From: an uncultured Eubacterium sp.
Lineage (GTDB): Bacteria > Bacillota > Clostridia > Peptostreptococcales > Anaerovoracaceae
Length of the DNA stretch: 8,404 nt
Direction: 5' to 3'
Assembly: GCA_946614405.1 (NCBI GenBank)
Contig: CAMOGZ010000053.1
Span: 1-8,404, forward strand
Below the pieces are notes generated by a model, which ran no database searches, was not told the DNA's origin, and saw nothing but the letters and a program-made list of their open reading frames with translations. Below, one piece after another: positions 1 to 6,675 of this stretch. Made by a program: the position numbers and the translations under genes. Position 1 is the first letter of the stretch; each line of letters starts with the position of its first letter.

Positions 1-341
1 ACTTCTTCTTTTACTTCAGCCTTGGGCTCTTCCTTAACCTCTTCCTTAGCAGCAGCCTTCTTGGCAGTGGTCTTCTTCGCGGTCGTCTTCTTAGCAGTGG
101 TCTTCTTGGTTGCTGTCTTCTTGGAAGCAGACTTCTTGGCTGTCTTCGGAGCGGCTTCCGGAGTTTCTTCTGTGGAAACTTTTTCCTTTATTTCCTCAGA
201 TTTTACATTTACTTCTTCTTTTTTCACAGAAGCAGCAGTTTTCTTTGCTGCGGATTTGGTGGTTGTAGCGGTTTTAGTAGTCTTTTTTGTGGTCTTCTTG
301 GCGGCAGTTGTTTTCGCCTTGGACCCGTTGGTATTGGCCAT
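1..341 (-). CDS. Lysine/alanine/threonine-rich histone H1-tail-like protein, 5' part only (3' end off the window)
   Basis: The reading frame starts at ATG 341 on the minus strand, 6-7 nt after a strong AAAGGAGG, and stays open for 113 codons to the window edge, so the C-terminal part is missing. Composition is extreme: Lys, Ala and Thr dominate, and the visible part has no Cys, Phe, Tyr or Trp. Residues 1-41 are basic (KKTTKKTTK type). Residues 42-62 are mixed and Glu-rich. Residues 69-98 are six consecutive KKxxx pentads (KKSAS, KKTAT, KKTTA three times, KKAAA). Residues 99-113 alternate Lys and Glu. No signal peptide or membrane segment is visible. Such tails are known from eukaryotic H1 and from bacterial H1-like or HU-fused nucleoid proteins, where they bind DNA without sequence specificity. 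A nucleoid or nucleic-acid-binding role is inference. A folded domain could follow beyond the edge, so this could instead be the basic tail of another protein. The gene is certain; its function is not. Confidence 0.75.
   Translation of the reverse strand, partial: MANTNGSKAKTTAAKKTTKKTTKTATTTKSAAKKTAASVKKEEVNVKSEEIKEKVSTEETPEAAPKTAKKSASKKTATKKTTAKKTTAKKTTAKKAAAKEEVKEEPKAEVKEE
48..137 (-). repeat. Six tandem 15-nt units encoding KKxxx pentads
   Basis: On the plus strand CTTCTT (AAGAAG, Lys-Lys, on the coding strand) begins at 57, 72, 87, 102, 117 and 132, exactly 15 nt apart, which defines six 15-nt units within the lysine-rich gene. The units encoding KKTTA are nearly identical (AAGAAGACCACTGC-type), while the outer ones have diverged. 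The period of 15 keeps the frame, so gain or loss of units would change tail length without a frameshift. Confidence 0.85.
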
Positions 342-347
342 GTTGAG

Positions 348-355
348 CCTCCTTT
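348..355 (-). promoter_or_regulatory. Ribosome binding site of the lysine-rich gene
   Basis: Read on the minus strand this is AAAGGAGG, a near-perfect anti-16S match, 6 nt before the ATG at 341. It fixes the start of the lysine-rich gene and suggests efficient translation. Confidence 0.85.
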
Positions 356-374
356 CAATGTATCAATCAGGACT

Positions 375-404
375 GCAAATTTGTATGCATAAAACAAAAT
401 TCGC
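375..404 (-). other. Imperfect hairpin in the predicted leader of the lysine-rich gene
   Basis: In the minus-strand transcript, GCGAAUUU (404-397) can pair with AAAUUUGC (382-375) over 8 pairs including one G-U, enclosing a 14-nt loop. It is not followed by a U-run in the minus direction, so it is not an intrinsic terminator. It could be a leader structure, part of a protein-binding site, or chance in AT-rich DNA. Confidence 0.25.
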
Positions 405-432
405 AATCTTTTTTCGTAAAGTTACAAACTGG

Positions 433-447
433 ATTATATCATATAAT
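433..447. promoter_or_regulatory. Perfect 15-bp palindrome between two divergent promoters (candidate operator)
   Basis: ATTATAT-C-ATATAAT is a perfect inverted repeat with 7-bp arms and a single central base. It covers the whole minus-strand -10 and its last base is the first base of the plus-strand -35. A dimeric regulator bound here would contact both promoters. In AT-rich DNA such a palindrome may also arise because both arms contain TATAAT, so a regulator role is only a hypothesis. Confidence 0.35.
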
Positions 448-461
448 TGATATCTCGTCCA
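433..461 (-). promoter_or_regulatory. Predicted sigma-A promoter of the lysine-rich gene
   Basis: On the minus strand the -10 is TATAAT (438-433), preceded by TGA to give an extended -10 (TGnTATAAT). A partial -35, TGGACG (461-456, 4 of 6 matches to TTGACA), lies 17 nt upstream. Transcription would start near 426 and leave a leader of about 85 nt. The promoter overlaps the glgB promoter on the other strand. Confidence 0.6.
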
Positions 462-475
462 CTCTGTTGTATAAT
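447..475 (+). promoter_or_regulatory. Predicted sigma-A promoter of the glgB-glgC-glgD-GH13-pgm operon
   Basis: TTGATA (447-452), a 17-nt spacer and TATAAT (470-475) give a 5-of-6 -35 with a perfect -10 at optimal spacing. Transcription should begin near 482, leaving a short leader of about 28 nt before the glgB ATG. No riboswitch or attenuator fits in so short a leader, so control is more likely at initiation. It is the only convincing promoter found in front of the five genes. Confidence 0.75.
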
Positions 476-509
476 ATAACGAAAGAATTAGTTCAGTTAG
501 GAGAAGTTT

Positions 510-2420
510 ATGTCAGATAATATATCGTATCAGAAGTATTTGTTCCATCAGGGGAAAAATTACCGAAGCTACGAGTTCATGGGAGCACACCCTCTGCCGG
601 GGAAGGCGAAGGGCGTTGTTTTTCGTGTTTGGGCTCCGCAGGCTGAGAAGGTATCCCTGGTAGCAGAGTTTAACGGATGGAATCCTGAGGCCACGCCTCT
701 CACAAGGCTGGAGGATGATCCCTCTATTTGGGAAGCCACCGTCATGGAGATGAAGACCGGCGATCTGTACAAGTATGCAATCACCGCAGATACCGGCAAA
801 GTCACCATGAAGGCCGACCCATTTGCCTTTGAGGCTGAGGCCGGATCCATCGTGGACGGCCATCAGTACGCATCCCGGGTTTCCCGCCTGGCCAAGAGCT
901 TCCGCTGGGGCGACAAGAGATGGATGACCAAGAGAGACAAGCAGAATCCCTACCGGATCCCCATGAACATCTATGAGGTCCACCTGGGATCCTGGAGACG
1001 GAAGGAGGACGGCAGCTATTACACATACCGTGAGCTGGCGGACGTCCTGATCCCCTATGTGAAGGAGATGGGGTACACCCACATGGAGCTGCTTCCGGTG
1101 ATGGAGCATCCATTTGACGGTTCCTGGGGATATCAGGTCACAGGCTATTACAGCGTGACCTCCCGCTACGGCAGCCCGGAGGACTTCAAATACTTCATCA
1201 ACCTGGCTCACAAGAATCACATCGGCGTGATCCTGGACTGGGTACCGGCTCATTTCCCGAAGGACGAGCATGGACTCTATGAGTTCGACGGTCATCCTTT
1301 GTACGAGGACAGCATGCCCACACGCATGGAGCATAAGGGATGGGGTACCCGCGCCTTCGACTTTGGCCGCGGCGAGGTCCTGAGCTTCCTGATCTCCAAC
1401 GCTTTCTTCTACTGTGATGTATATCACATCGATGGCATCCGCATCGATGCAGTGGCAGCCATGCTGTACCTGGACTATGACCGGGAGGACGGCGAGTGGA
1501 TGCCCAACATCAACGGCGGAAGAGAGAACCTGGAGGCGATCCACTTCCTGCGCCAGATGAATCACGATGTGCTGAAGAATTTCCCCGGAGTCTTCACCGT
1601 GGCAGAGGAGTCCACGGCATGGCCCATGGTGACCAAGCCGCCACAGGACGGCGGTCTGGGATTCAACTTCAAGTGGAACATGGGATGGATGAACGATACG
1701 CTGTCTTACTTTGAGACGGACCCGCTCTTCAGAAGAGGCAGCCACAACAAGCTGACCTTCGCCATCACTTATGCATACAGTGAGAATTTCATTCTGCCCA
1801 TCTCTCACGATGAGGTAGTCCACGGCAAGCGTTCCATGGTGGACAAGATGCCGGGAGAATATGATAACAAGTTTGCAGGGCTGCGTTCTTTCTTCGTTTA
1901 TATGATGACACACCCCGGAAAGAAGCTGACCTTCATGGGTGCTGAGTTCGGGCAGTTCATCGAATGGAATGAGAAGCAGGAGCTGGACTGGCTGCTGCTG
2001 GATTATGACAACCATCGGAAGATGCAGGATTTCGTCCGGGATCTGAATCAGCTCTATCTGGACAGCCCGGCCATCTGGGAGACCGATGACCGCTGGGATG
2101 GATTCCGGTGGATCGACGCAGACAACTGCGATGATAATGTTTATACTTACCTCCGTCTGGACCTTGATCATAAGAAAAAGAAGAACCTGCTGATCGCGCT
2201 GAATCTTTCCGGCGTGGATTACACGGACTTCTGGATCGGGGTTCCGGCAAAGGGCAAATATACTGTCCGTATCGACTCTGACGCGCCGGCATATAGCGGA
2301 AGAGGACTGCGGCAGGAGACCGTTTACACTTCAGAGGAGGGTGACTGCAATGGTCAGCCTCAGCATATCAGTTTATCGCTGCCGGCTTTCTCCGGGATCG
2401 TCCTGGAGTGGTCAGAATAA
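510..2420 (+). CDS. glgB: 1,4-alpha-glucan branching enzyme
   Basis: GlgB cuts an alpha-1,4 glucan chain and transfers the piece to a 6-hydroxyl, making the alpha-1,6 branches of glycogen in the cytoplasm (GH13). The 636-residue protein has an N-terminal CBM48-like beta domain (about 20-115, with VFRVWAP and FNGW), the (beta/alpha)8 barrel (about 150-515) and a C-terminal beta domain (about 530-636). All GH13 motifs are intact: DWVPAH (243-248), GIRIDAV with nucleophile Asp313, AEES with acid/base Glu366, and SHDE with His433-Asp434. YEVHLGSW and WGYQVTGYY are typical of the family. It is shorter than the roughly 730-residue E. coli enzyme because the extra N-terminal domain is absent, as is common in this phylum. 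ATG 510 lies 6 nt after AGGAG (499-503). It is the first gene of the operon, and glgC follows after 18 nt. Identification is very secure. Confidence 0.97.
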   Translation: MSDNISYQKYLFHQGKNYRSYEFMGAHPLPGKAKGVVFRVWAPQAEKVSLVAEFNGWNPEATPLTRLEDDPSIWEATVMEMKTGDLYKYAITADTGKVTMKADPFAFEAEAGSIVDGHQYASRVSRLAKSFRWGDKRWMTKRDKQNPYRIPMNIYEVHLGSWRRKEDGSYYTYRELADVLIPYVKEMGYTHMELLPVMEHPFDGSWGYQVTGYYSVTSRYGSPEDFKYFINLAHKNHIGVILDWVPAHFPKDEHGLYEFDGHPLYEDSMPTRMEHKGWGTRAFDFGRGEVLSFLISNAFFYCDVYHIDGIRIDAVAAMLYLDYDREDGEWMPNINGGRENLEAIHFLRQMNHDVLKNFPGVFTVAEESTAWPMVTKPPQDGGLGFNFKWNMGWMNDTLSYFETDPLFRRGSHNKLTFAITYAYSENFILPISHDEVVHGKRSMVDKMPGEYDNKFAGLRSFFVYMMTHPGKKLTFMGAEFGQFIEWNEKQELDWLLLDYDNHRKMQDFVRDLNQLYLDSPAIWETDDRWDGFRWIDADNCDDNVYTYLRLDLDHKKKKNLLIALNLSGVDYTDFWIGVPAKGKYTVRIDSDAPAYSGRGLRQETVYTSEEGDCNGQPQHISLSLPAFSGIVLEWSE

Positions 2421-2438
2421 TTAGGAGGAGTTACAGTT

Positions 2439-3635
2439 ATGAACAAAAAACAGTGTGTGGCTATGCTTCTTGCAGGCGGTCAGGGAAGCCGTCTGATGCC
2501 ACTGACCGATGATACTGCCAAACCGGCTGTGCCGTTCGGCTCCCGTTATCGTATCATCGACTTTCCGCTGTCCAACTGCATCAATTCCGGCATCGACACC
2601 GTAGGAGTACTGACCCAATATCAGCCTTTGGAATTGAATGATTACCTGGGAACAGGCGATCCGTGGGATATGAACCTGCGTTACGGTGGACTTCACGTCC
2701 TGCCGCCATATCAGGCATCTCAGGGCGCTGATTGGTTCAAGGGAACCGCCAATGCTATTTATCAGAATATAAGATTTATTGAACGTTACGACCCGGATTA
2801 CGTACTGATCCTGTCAGGAGACCATATTTACAAGATGAACTATGAGATGATGCTGGAGGAGCACATTGCCAATGAGGCAGACTGCACCATCGCCGTCATC
2901 GACGTACCTTTGGAAGAGGCATCCCGCTTCGGTATCATGAATACCGATAAGACCGGCCGCGTCATCGAGTTCGAGGAGAAGCCGGCTCATCCCAAGAGCA
3001 CACTGGCTTCCATGGGTGTTTACATCTTCACAAAGGACAAACTGGTGAAGTACCTGAAGGAAGACGAGGCGGATCCGAACTCCAACAATGACTTCGGAAA
3101 GAACATCATCCCGAAGATGCTGGCTGACAATCAGAGAATGTTCTCCTATCTGTATAAGGGTTACTGGAGAGACGTCGGTACTCTGGACTCCTTCTGGGCT
3201 GCCAATATGGACGTTATCGGCATGGATCCGGAAGAGGAAGAGAAGCTGATCCTCAACGACGACGGCTGGAAGATCTCCTATCGTCACGGATACAACCATC
3301 CTCAGTTCATCCGCGGAGACGCCAAACTCTCCAACTCTGTCATCGGCGACGGCTGCGACCTGAGCGGTGATGTGGAGCATTCCGTCCTGTTCGGAAATGT
3401 CACCATCGAAGACGGCGCTGTGGTAAAAGACAGTGTCATCATGGATGATGTTGTGATCAAGTCCGGTGCAGTTGTGGAATACGCCATCGTTGACTGCAAC
3501 GTATGCGTAGGCGAGAACGCCAAGGTCGGCGGACCGCTGGGCGAAGGCAAACTGACCGTAGTCGCCAAGGACGTCAATGTGGCAGATGGTGCCGTGGTCA
3601 GCCAGGGCAGCATCATTGAGCAGGATGTAAAGTAA
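2439..3635 (+). CDS. glgC: Glucose-1-phosphate adenylyltransferase, catalytic subunit (ADP-glucose pyrophosphorylase)
   Basis: GlgC makes ADP-glucose and pyrophosphate from ATP and glucose-1-phosphate, the committed and usually allosterically controlled step of bacterial glycogen synthesis. The 398-residue protein has an N-terminal nucleotidyltransferase domain and a C-terminal left-handed beta-helix (about 290-395) of hexapeptide repeats. Catalytic motifs are complete: [10 protein letters not shown] (10-19), AKPAVPFG (27-34), SGDHIYK with the expected catalytic Asp128, EEKP with the sugar-phosphate-binding Lys181, and YWRDVGT (242-248). Position 36 ([10 protein letters not shown]) is Arg where E. 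coli has Lys39, a residue tied there to fructose-1,6-bisphosphate activation, so the effector response may differ. ATG 2439 follows AGGAGG (2423-2428), which starts just after the glgB stop. The glgD ribosome binding site overlaps the glgC stop codon. The protein probably works as a mixed complex with GlgD. Confidence 0.97.
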   Translation: MNKKQCVAMLLAGGQGSRLMPLTDDTAKPAVPFGSRYRIIDFPLSNCINSGIDTVGVLTQYQPLELNDYLGTGDPWDMNLRYGGLHVLPPYQASQGADWFKGTANAIYQNIRFIERYDPDYVLILSGDHIYKMNYEMMLEEHIANEADCTIAVIDVPLEEASRFGIMNTDKTGRVIEFEEKPAHPKSTLASMGVYIFTKDKLVKYLKEDEADPNSNNDFGKNIIPKMLADNQRMFSYLYKGYWRDVGTLDSFWAANMDVIGMDPEEEEKLILNDDGWKISYRHGYNHPQFIRGDAKLSNSVIGDGCDLSGDVEHSVLFGNVTIEDGAVVKDSVIMDDVVIKSGAVVEYAIVDCNVCVGENAKVGGPLGEGKLTVVAKDVNVADGAVVSQGSIIEQDVK

Positions 3636-3639
3636 GGAG
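3634..3639 (+). promoter_or_regulatory. Ribosome binding site of glgD, overlapping the glgC stop codon
   Basis: AAGGAG includes the last two bases of the glgC TAA (3633-3635). It is 11 nt from ATG 3651 but directly abuts GTG 3639, which it cannot serve. It therefore decides the start in favour of 3651 and suggests that ribosomes finishing glgC help translate glgD. Confidence 0.8.
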
Positions 3640-3650
3640 TGAATAAGATC

Positions 3651-4775
3651 ATGAATGCAGCAGGAATCATTTTTTCAGACAGCTTCGATGCCAAAATCGA
3701 CGAGCTGACCGATAAGAGGACTATGTCCGCCATTCCATATGCAGGGAAATACCGTCTGATCGATTTCCCGATCTCCAATATGGTCAATGCCGGCGTCAGC
3801 AATATCGGAATCATTACCAAGAAGAATTATCAGAGCCTGATGGGGCACTGCCGTTCCGGCAGCGTCTGGGATCTGGACCGCAAGAACGACGGACTGACCA
3901 TCCTGTCCCCGTTCTCCACCATCAACCAGACCGACGAGGATGTCTATGTCAACCGCCTGGAGGGCTTGATCAATAATATCAACTATATCCGGAACCTGGA
4001 CGAGGAATACATCGTCATCACCGGATGCGGATTCATCTGGAACATCGACCTGGAGGACATGCTGGCCAAGCACATCGACAGCGGTGCCAGAATGACTCTG
4101 CTCTACACCAAGAACCCGTACAACAAGAAGGCCGGTGTCAACGCGACCTATGTCAGCGTAGATGAGAATCATATGGTCACGGGCCTGGATGTGTCCGACG
4201 AGAAACCGGAAGAGATGAGACTGTCCCTGAACACCTTCATCCTGAAGAGAAAGGATCTGGTGGACATTCTGAACCGTGCCATCCATGAGAAGAAGTCCAG
4301 CTTCCGCTGGGATATCACCCTTCCGATGATCGAGGCCGGTGAGGTCAGAGGCTATGAGACCAAGGAGAAGGTCCTGTGCTTCGAGAACCTGACTTCTTAT
4401 CTGGAAAGCAGCCTGGATCTTCTGGACCGTGATGTGCTGAATGCTTTGTTCCACAATGAGAACGGACCCATCATCACCCCGGCAAGAGACAGTGCTCCGA
4501 CCCGTTACGGTGAGGACTGCCTGGTTGAGAATTCCCTGATCGCCGACGGCGCCATCATCGAGGGCGAGGTCAGAAACTCCATCATCTTCCGTGGCGTACG
4601 CATCGGAAAGGGTGCTGTGGTGGAAAACAGTGTCGTAATGCAGGATGCCATCATCTCCGATGGAGCCAAGGTGAATTATGCGGTACTGGATAAGTATTGC
4701 GTCATTGAAGAGGGCCGCCTGCTTTCCGGATATATCACACATCCGTTCTACTGTGAGAGAAATGGCCGAATCTAA
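3651..4775 (+). CDS. glgD: GlgD, non-catalytic/regulatory partner of ADP-glucose pyrophosphorylase
   Basis: GlgD is a GlgC paralogue found in Bacillota. In studied members it has little or no activity alone and raises the activity or changes the properties of GlgC in a mixed complex. The protein has 374 residues from ATG 3651. The fold signature YRLIDFPISNMVNAG (34-48) and a C-terminal hexapeptide beta-helix (about 270-365) match GlgC. The ATP-binding loop GGQGSRL is replaced by SDSFDAKIDEL (9-19). The catalytic SGDHIYK becomes TGCGFIW (124-130), with Cys126 in place of the Asp, and no YWRDVGT is present. ADP-glucose synthesis by this subunit is therefore unlikely. A frame-open GTG at 3639 would add four residues, but the ribosome binding site overlaps it. 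The gene follows glgC by 15 nt, fitting production of both subunits in step. Family assignment is very secure; the regulatory role is from the family. Confidence 0.95.
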   Translation: MNAAGIIFSDSFDAKIDELTDKRTMSAIPYAGKYRLIDFPISNMVNAGVSNIGIITKKNYQSLMGHCRSGSVWDLDRKNDGLTILSPFSTINQTDEDVYVNRLEGLINNINYIRNLDEEYIVITGCGFIWNIDLEDMLAKHIDSGARMTLLYTKNPYNKKAGVNATYVSVDENHMVTGLDVSDEKPEEMRLSLNTFILKRKDLVDILNRAIHEKKSSFRWDITLPMIEAGEVRGYETKEKVLCFENLTSYLESSLDLLDRDVLNALFHNENGPIITPARDSAPTRYGEDCLVENSLIADGAIIEGEVRNSIIFRGVRIGKGAVVENSVVMQDAIISDGAKVNYAVLDKYCVIEEGRLLSGYITHPFYCERNGRI

Positions 4776-4806
4776 AATTTTACAGAATGAGTGGTATCTA
4801 TAATTG
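4776..4806 (+). other. Unusual translation start region of the GH13 gene
   Basis: The 28-nt gap after glgD has no good Shine-Dalgarno; the best candidate is GAGTGG (4789-4794), 9 nt before TTG 4804. An in-frame TAA sits directly before that TTG, so the frame cannot extend upstream. A six-codon mini-frame (ATG 4787, MSGIYN, TGA 4805-4807) overlaps the TTG as TTGA, an arrangement known from translational coupling, but it has no clear binding site of its own. TATAAT (4799-4804) also occurs here without a recognisable -35. Confidence 0.4.
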
Positions 4807-6663
4807 AAGCTAGTAATTTACAACTCGAGAGACGAGAATTATAAGAGACCGACAGGACCGGTGCGGAAGGGCACGGAAGTGGCCTTCCGCCTTTCGGTGC
4901 TTAAGGACCCGAATATCACGGCTGTGGAAATGGACGTGATTTACGACGCCGACGGGGTGCAGCGCGTCATCCCCATGCATCAGGAGGAGAAGACGCCCCC
5001 GCAGGATCCCTATATGTTCTGGACCTGCAGTTTTAACATGGAATACACCGGACTCTACTGGTACAGTTTCCGGGTAGAGACCACCGACGGAAAGATCCTG
5101 ATCTCCAGAGACATGGACAACCGTGCGGACATCGCTCTGGGCGAGCGCTACATGTGGCAGCAGACCGTGTATGAGCGGGAATACCAGGTACCGGAATGGA
5201 TCCAGGGAGGCGTATTCTATCACATCTTCGTGGATCGGTTCCACCATAAGGGAGAGCGGGTCCGAATGAAGAATAAAGTCAACCGGGAGAAGTGGGGAGA
5301 CCTTCCATACTTCAGGCCGGATGAGAACGGTAAAATATGGAACAACGATTTCTTCGGCGGCAATCTGGCCGGCATCGAAGAAAAGCTTCCATATCTTCAG
5401 GAGCTGGGTGTGACATGCCTCTATCTGAGCCCGATCTTTGAGGCCTATTCCAATCACAAGTACGATACGGGGGATTACAGTAAGATCGATCCCATGTTCG
5501 GAACGGAAGAGGATTTCAAACGTCTTGTAAAGAAGGCAAAGAAAATGGGCATGCACGTGATCCTGGACGGGGTGTTTGCCCACACGGGATCGGACTCCCG
5601 GTACTTCAACAAAGACGGACATTATGACAGTTACGGAGCCTACGGCCACCCAGATTCTCCTTATTATGACTGGTATCAGTTCGATGAGGACGGGGAATAC
5701 CGTACGTGGTGGGGGATTGATACTCTGCCCAAGCTGAATCATTCCAGCGAAGGTCTTCGGGAATACCTCTGCGGTAAGGACGGGGTCGTCCGCAAATGGC
5801 TGAAGATGGGAGCCGACGGCTGGCGCCTGGACGTGGTGGATGAGCTGCCCTCCAGTTTTCTGGATGTCCTGGCCAAGGCCGTGAAGGAGACCAAACCGGA
5901 CGCACTTCTTCTGGGAGAGGTCTGGGAAGATGCATCCAACAAGTCGGCATATGATGAGCGGAAGAACTACTTCCGGGGTGACCGACTGGATTCCGTCATG
6001 AACTACCCGTTTAAGGACGCCATTATAGACTTGGTGCGAAACGGAAACAGCAGATGGCTGACGGACACCGTAGAATCCGTGTTGGAGAATTATCCTCCGG
6101 AAGTGGTACATTGCCTCATGAATCACCTGGGGACTCACGATACCCCAAGGATCCTGACCGCGCTGGGCGGAAAGGACCTGGGCCCGGATGCGTCCCGGGA
6201 GGCCATGGCCGTCACCCGTATGAGCCCCGTGGAGCGAAGCCGTGCCATTCACATGCTTCGTCTGGCTTCCGGGGTGCAGATGACACTCCCTGGCGTTCCC
6301 TGCGTCTACTACGGTGACGAGGCCGGGCTGGAAGGCTACAAGGATCCTTTCAATCGCGGCTGTTACCCATGGGGGAAGGAAGAGCAGGATCTGATGCGCT
6401 GGTATCACTTCCTCATCCGCTTCCGCCGGCAGCATTATGATGTCTACAAGGACGGAGGTTACCAGACCGTGAAGGAGAAAGACGGCATGTTTGCCTTTGT
6501 TCGCTACAACGACAAGAAGAGGATCATGACCGTTGTCAACTGCGGCGAGGATGGACGTACTCTGGCACTGAACGGTCCCTGGCGGAACGCCCTGACGGAT
6601 GAGGTGTTCGAGGGGACCATAACCGTCAAACCAATGTATGGATTACTATTAGTAAAAGAATAA
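4804..6663 (+). CDS. GH13 alpha-glucan hydrolase, neopullulanase/maltogenic-amylase type
   Basis: This 619-residue enzyme has an N-terminal CBM34-like beta domain (about 1-115, opening with IYNSRDENYKRP), a (beta/alpha)8 barrel (about 135-530) and a short C-terminal beta domain. GH13 motifs are complete: DGVFAH (255-260), DGWRLDVVDE with nucleophile Asp343, GEVW with acid/base Glu372, and THDT with His445-Asp446. LPKLN (308-312) matches the MPKLN fifth region that marks the neopullulanase/cyclomaltodextrinase/maltogenic amylase group (GH13_20-like). These enzymes cleave alpha-1,4 and sometimes alpha-1,6 bonds of maltodextrins, cyclodextrins or pullulan, often as dimers built through CBM34. 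No signal peptide is seen, so it should act inside the cell on glycogen-derived or imported dextrins. The start is TTG: an in-frame TAA precedes it, the next Met would remove much of the conserved N-terminal domain, and no ATG fits. The exact substrate cannot be read from sequence. Confidence 0.9.
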   Translation: MKLVIYNSRDENYKRPTGPVRKGTEVAFRLSVLKDPNITAVEMDVIYDADGVQRVIPMHQEEKTPPQDPYMFWTCSFNMEYTGLYWYSFRVETTDGKILISRDMDNRADIALGERYMWQQTVYEREYQVPEWIQGGVFYHIFVDRFHHKGERVRMKNKVNREKWGDLPYFRPDENGKIWNNDFFGGNLAGIEEKLPYLQELGVTCLYLSPIFEAYSNHKYDTGDYSKIDPMFGTEEDFKRLVKKAKKMGMHVILDGVFAHTGSDSRYFNKDGHYDSYGAYGHPDSPYYDWYQFDEDGEYRTWWGIDTLPKLNHSSEGLREYLCGKDGVVRKWLKMGADGWRLDVVDELPSSFLDVLAKAVKETKPDALLLGEVWEDASNKSAYDERKNYFRGDRLDSVMNYPFKDAIIDLVRNGNSRWLTDTVESVLENYPPEVVHCLMNHLGTHDTPRILTALGGKDLGPDASREAMAVTRMSPVERSRAIHMLRLASGVQMTLPGVPCVYYGDEAGLEGYKDPFNRGCYPWGKEEQDLMRWYHFLIRFRRQHYDVYKDGGYQTVKEKDGMFAFVRYNDKKRIMTVVNCGEDGRTLALNGPWRNALTDEVFEGTITVKPMYGLLLVKE

Positions 6664-6675
6664 CAGGAGTAGCAA

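Noticed and set aside
411..432. Possible CcpA (cre) site on the minus strand around TGTAACTTTACGAA
   Set aside because: The central CG is missing and several other positions do not match the cre consensus.
421..447. Second plus-strand promoter GTTACA-15-TATAAT
   Set aside because: The 15-nt spacer is short and the -35 is partial; the TTGATA-17-TATAAT promoter downstream is clearly better. The TATAAT here is one arm of the palindrome.
22..450. Plus-strand frame of 142 codons with a very hydrophobic Phe/Val/Leu/Ala N-terminal half that looks like a membrane protein
   Set aside because: It is the antisense reading of the lysine-rich gene: AAG and GCT/ACC codons become CTT, GGT and similar. It has no ribosome binding site and crosses both promoters.
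513..2171. 552-codon antisense frame inside glgB
   Set aside because: It is in codon register with glgB and explained by rare TTA/CTA/TCA codons; its predicted protein has no family motif that I recognise. The same applies to the frames at 3675-4742, 4810-6435 and 6649-7533.
3639..3641. GTG as start of glgD
   Set aside because: The AAGGAG site overlaps this codon, so there is no spacing for initiation; ATG 3651 is well spaced.
4799..4804. TATAAT as an internal promoter before the GH13 gene
   Set aside because: No -35 resemblance at 15-18 nt upstream, and a start downstream would lose the TTG start codon.
2421..6675. Terminators or extra small genes in the gaps between operon genes
   Set aside because: The gaps are 12-28 nt and contain only ribosome binding sites; no GC-rich stem with a T-run is present.
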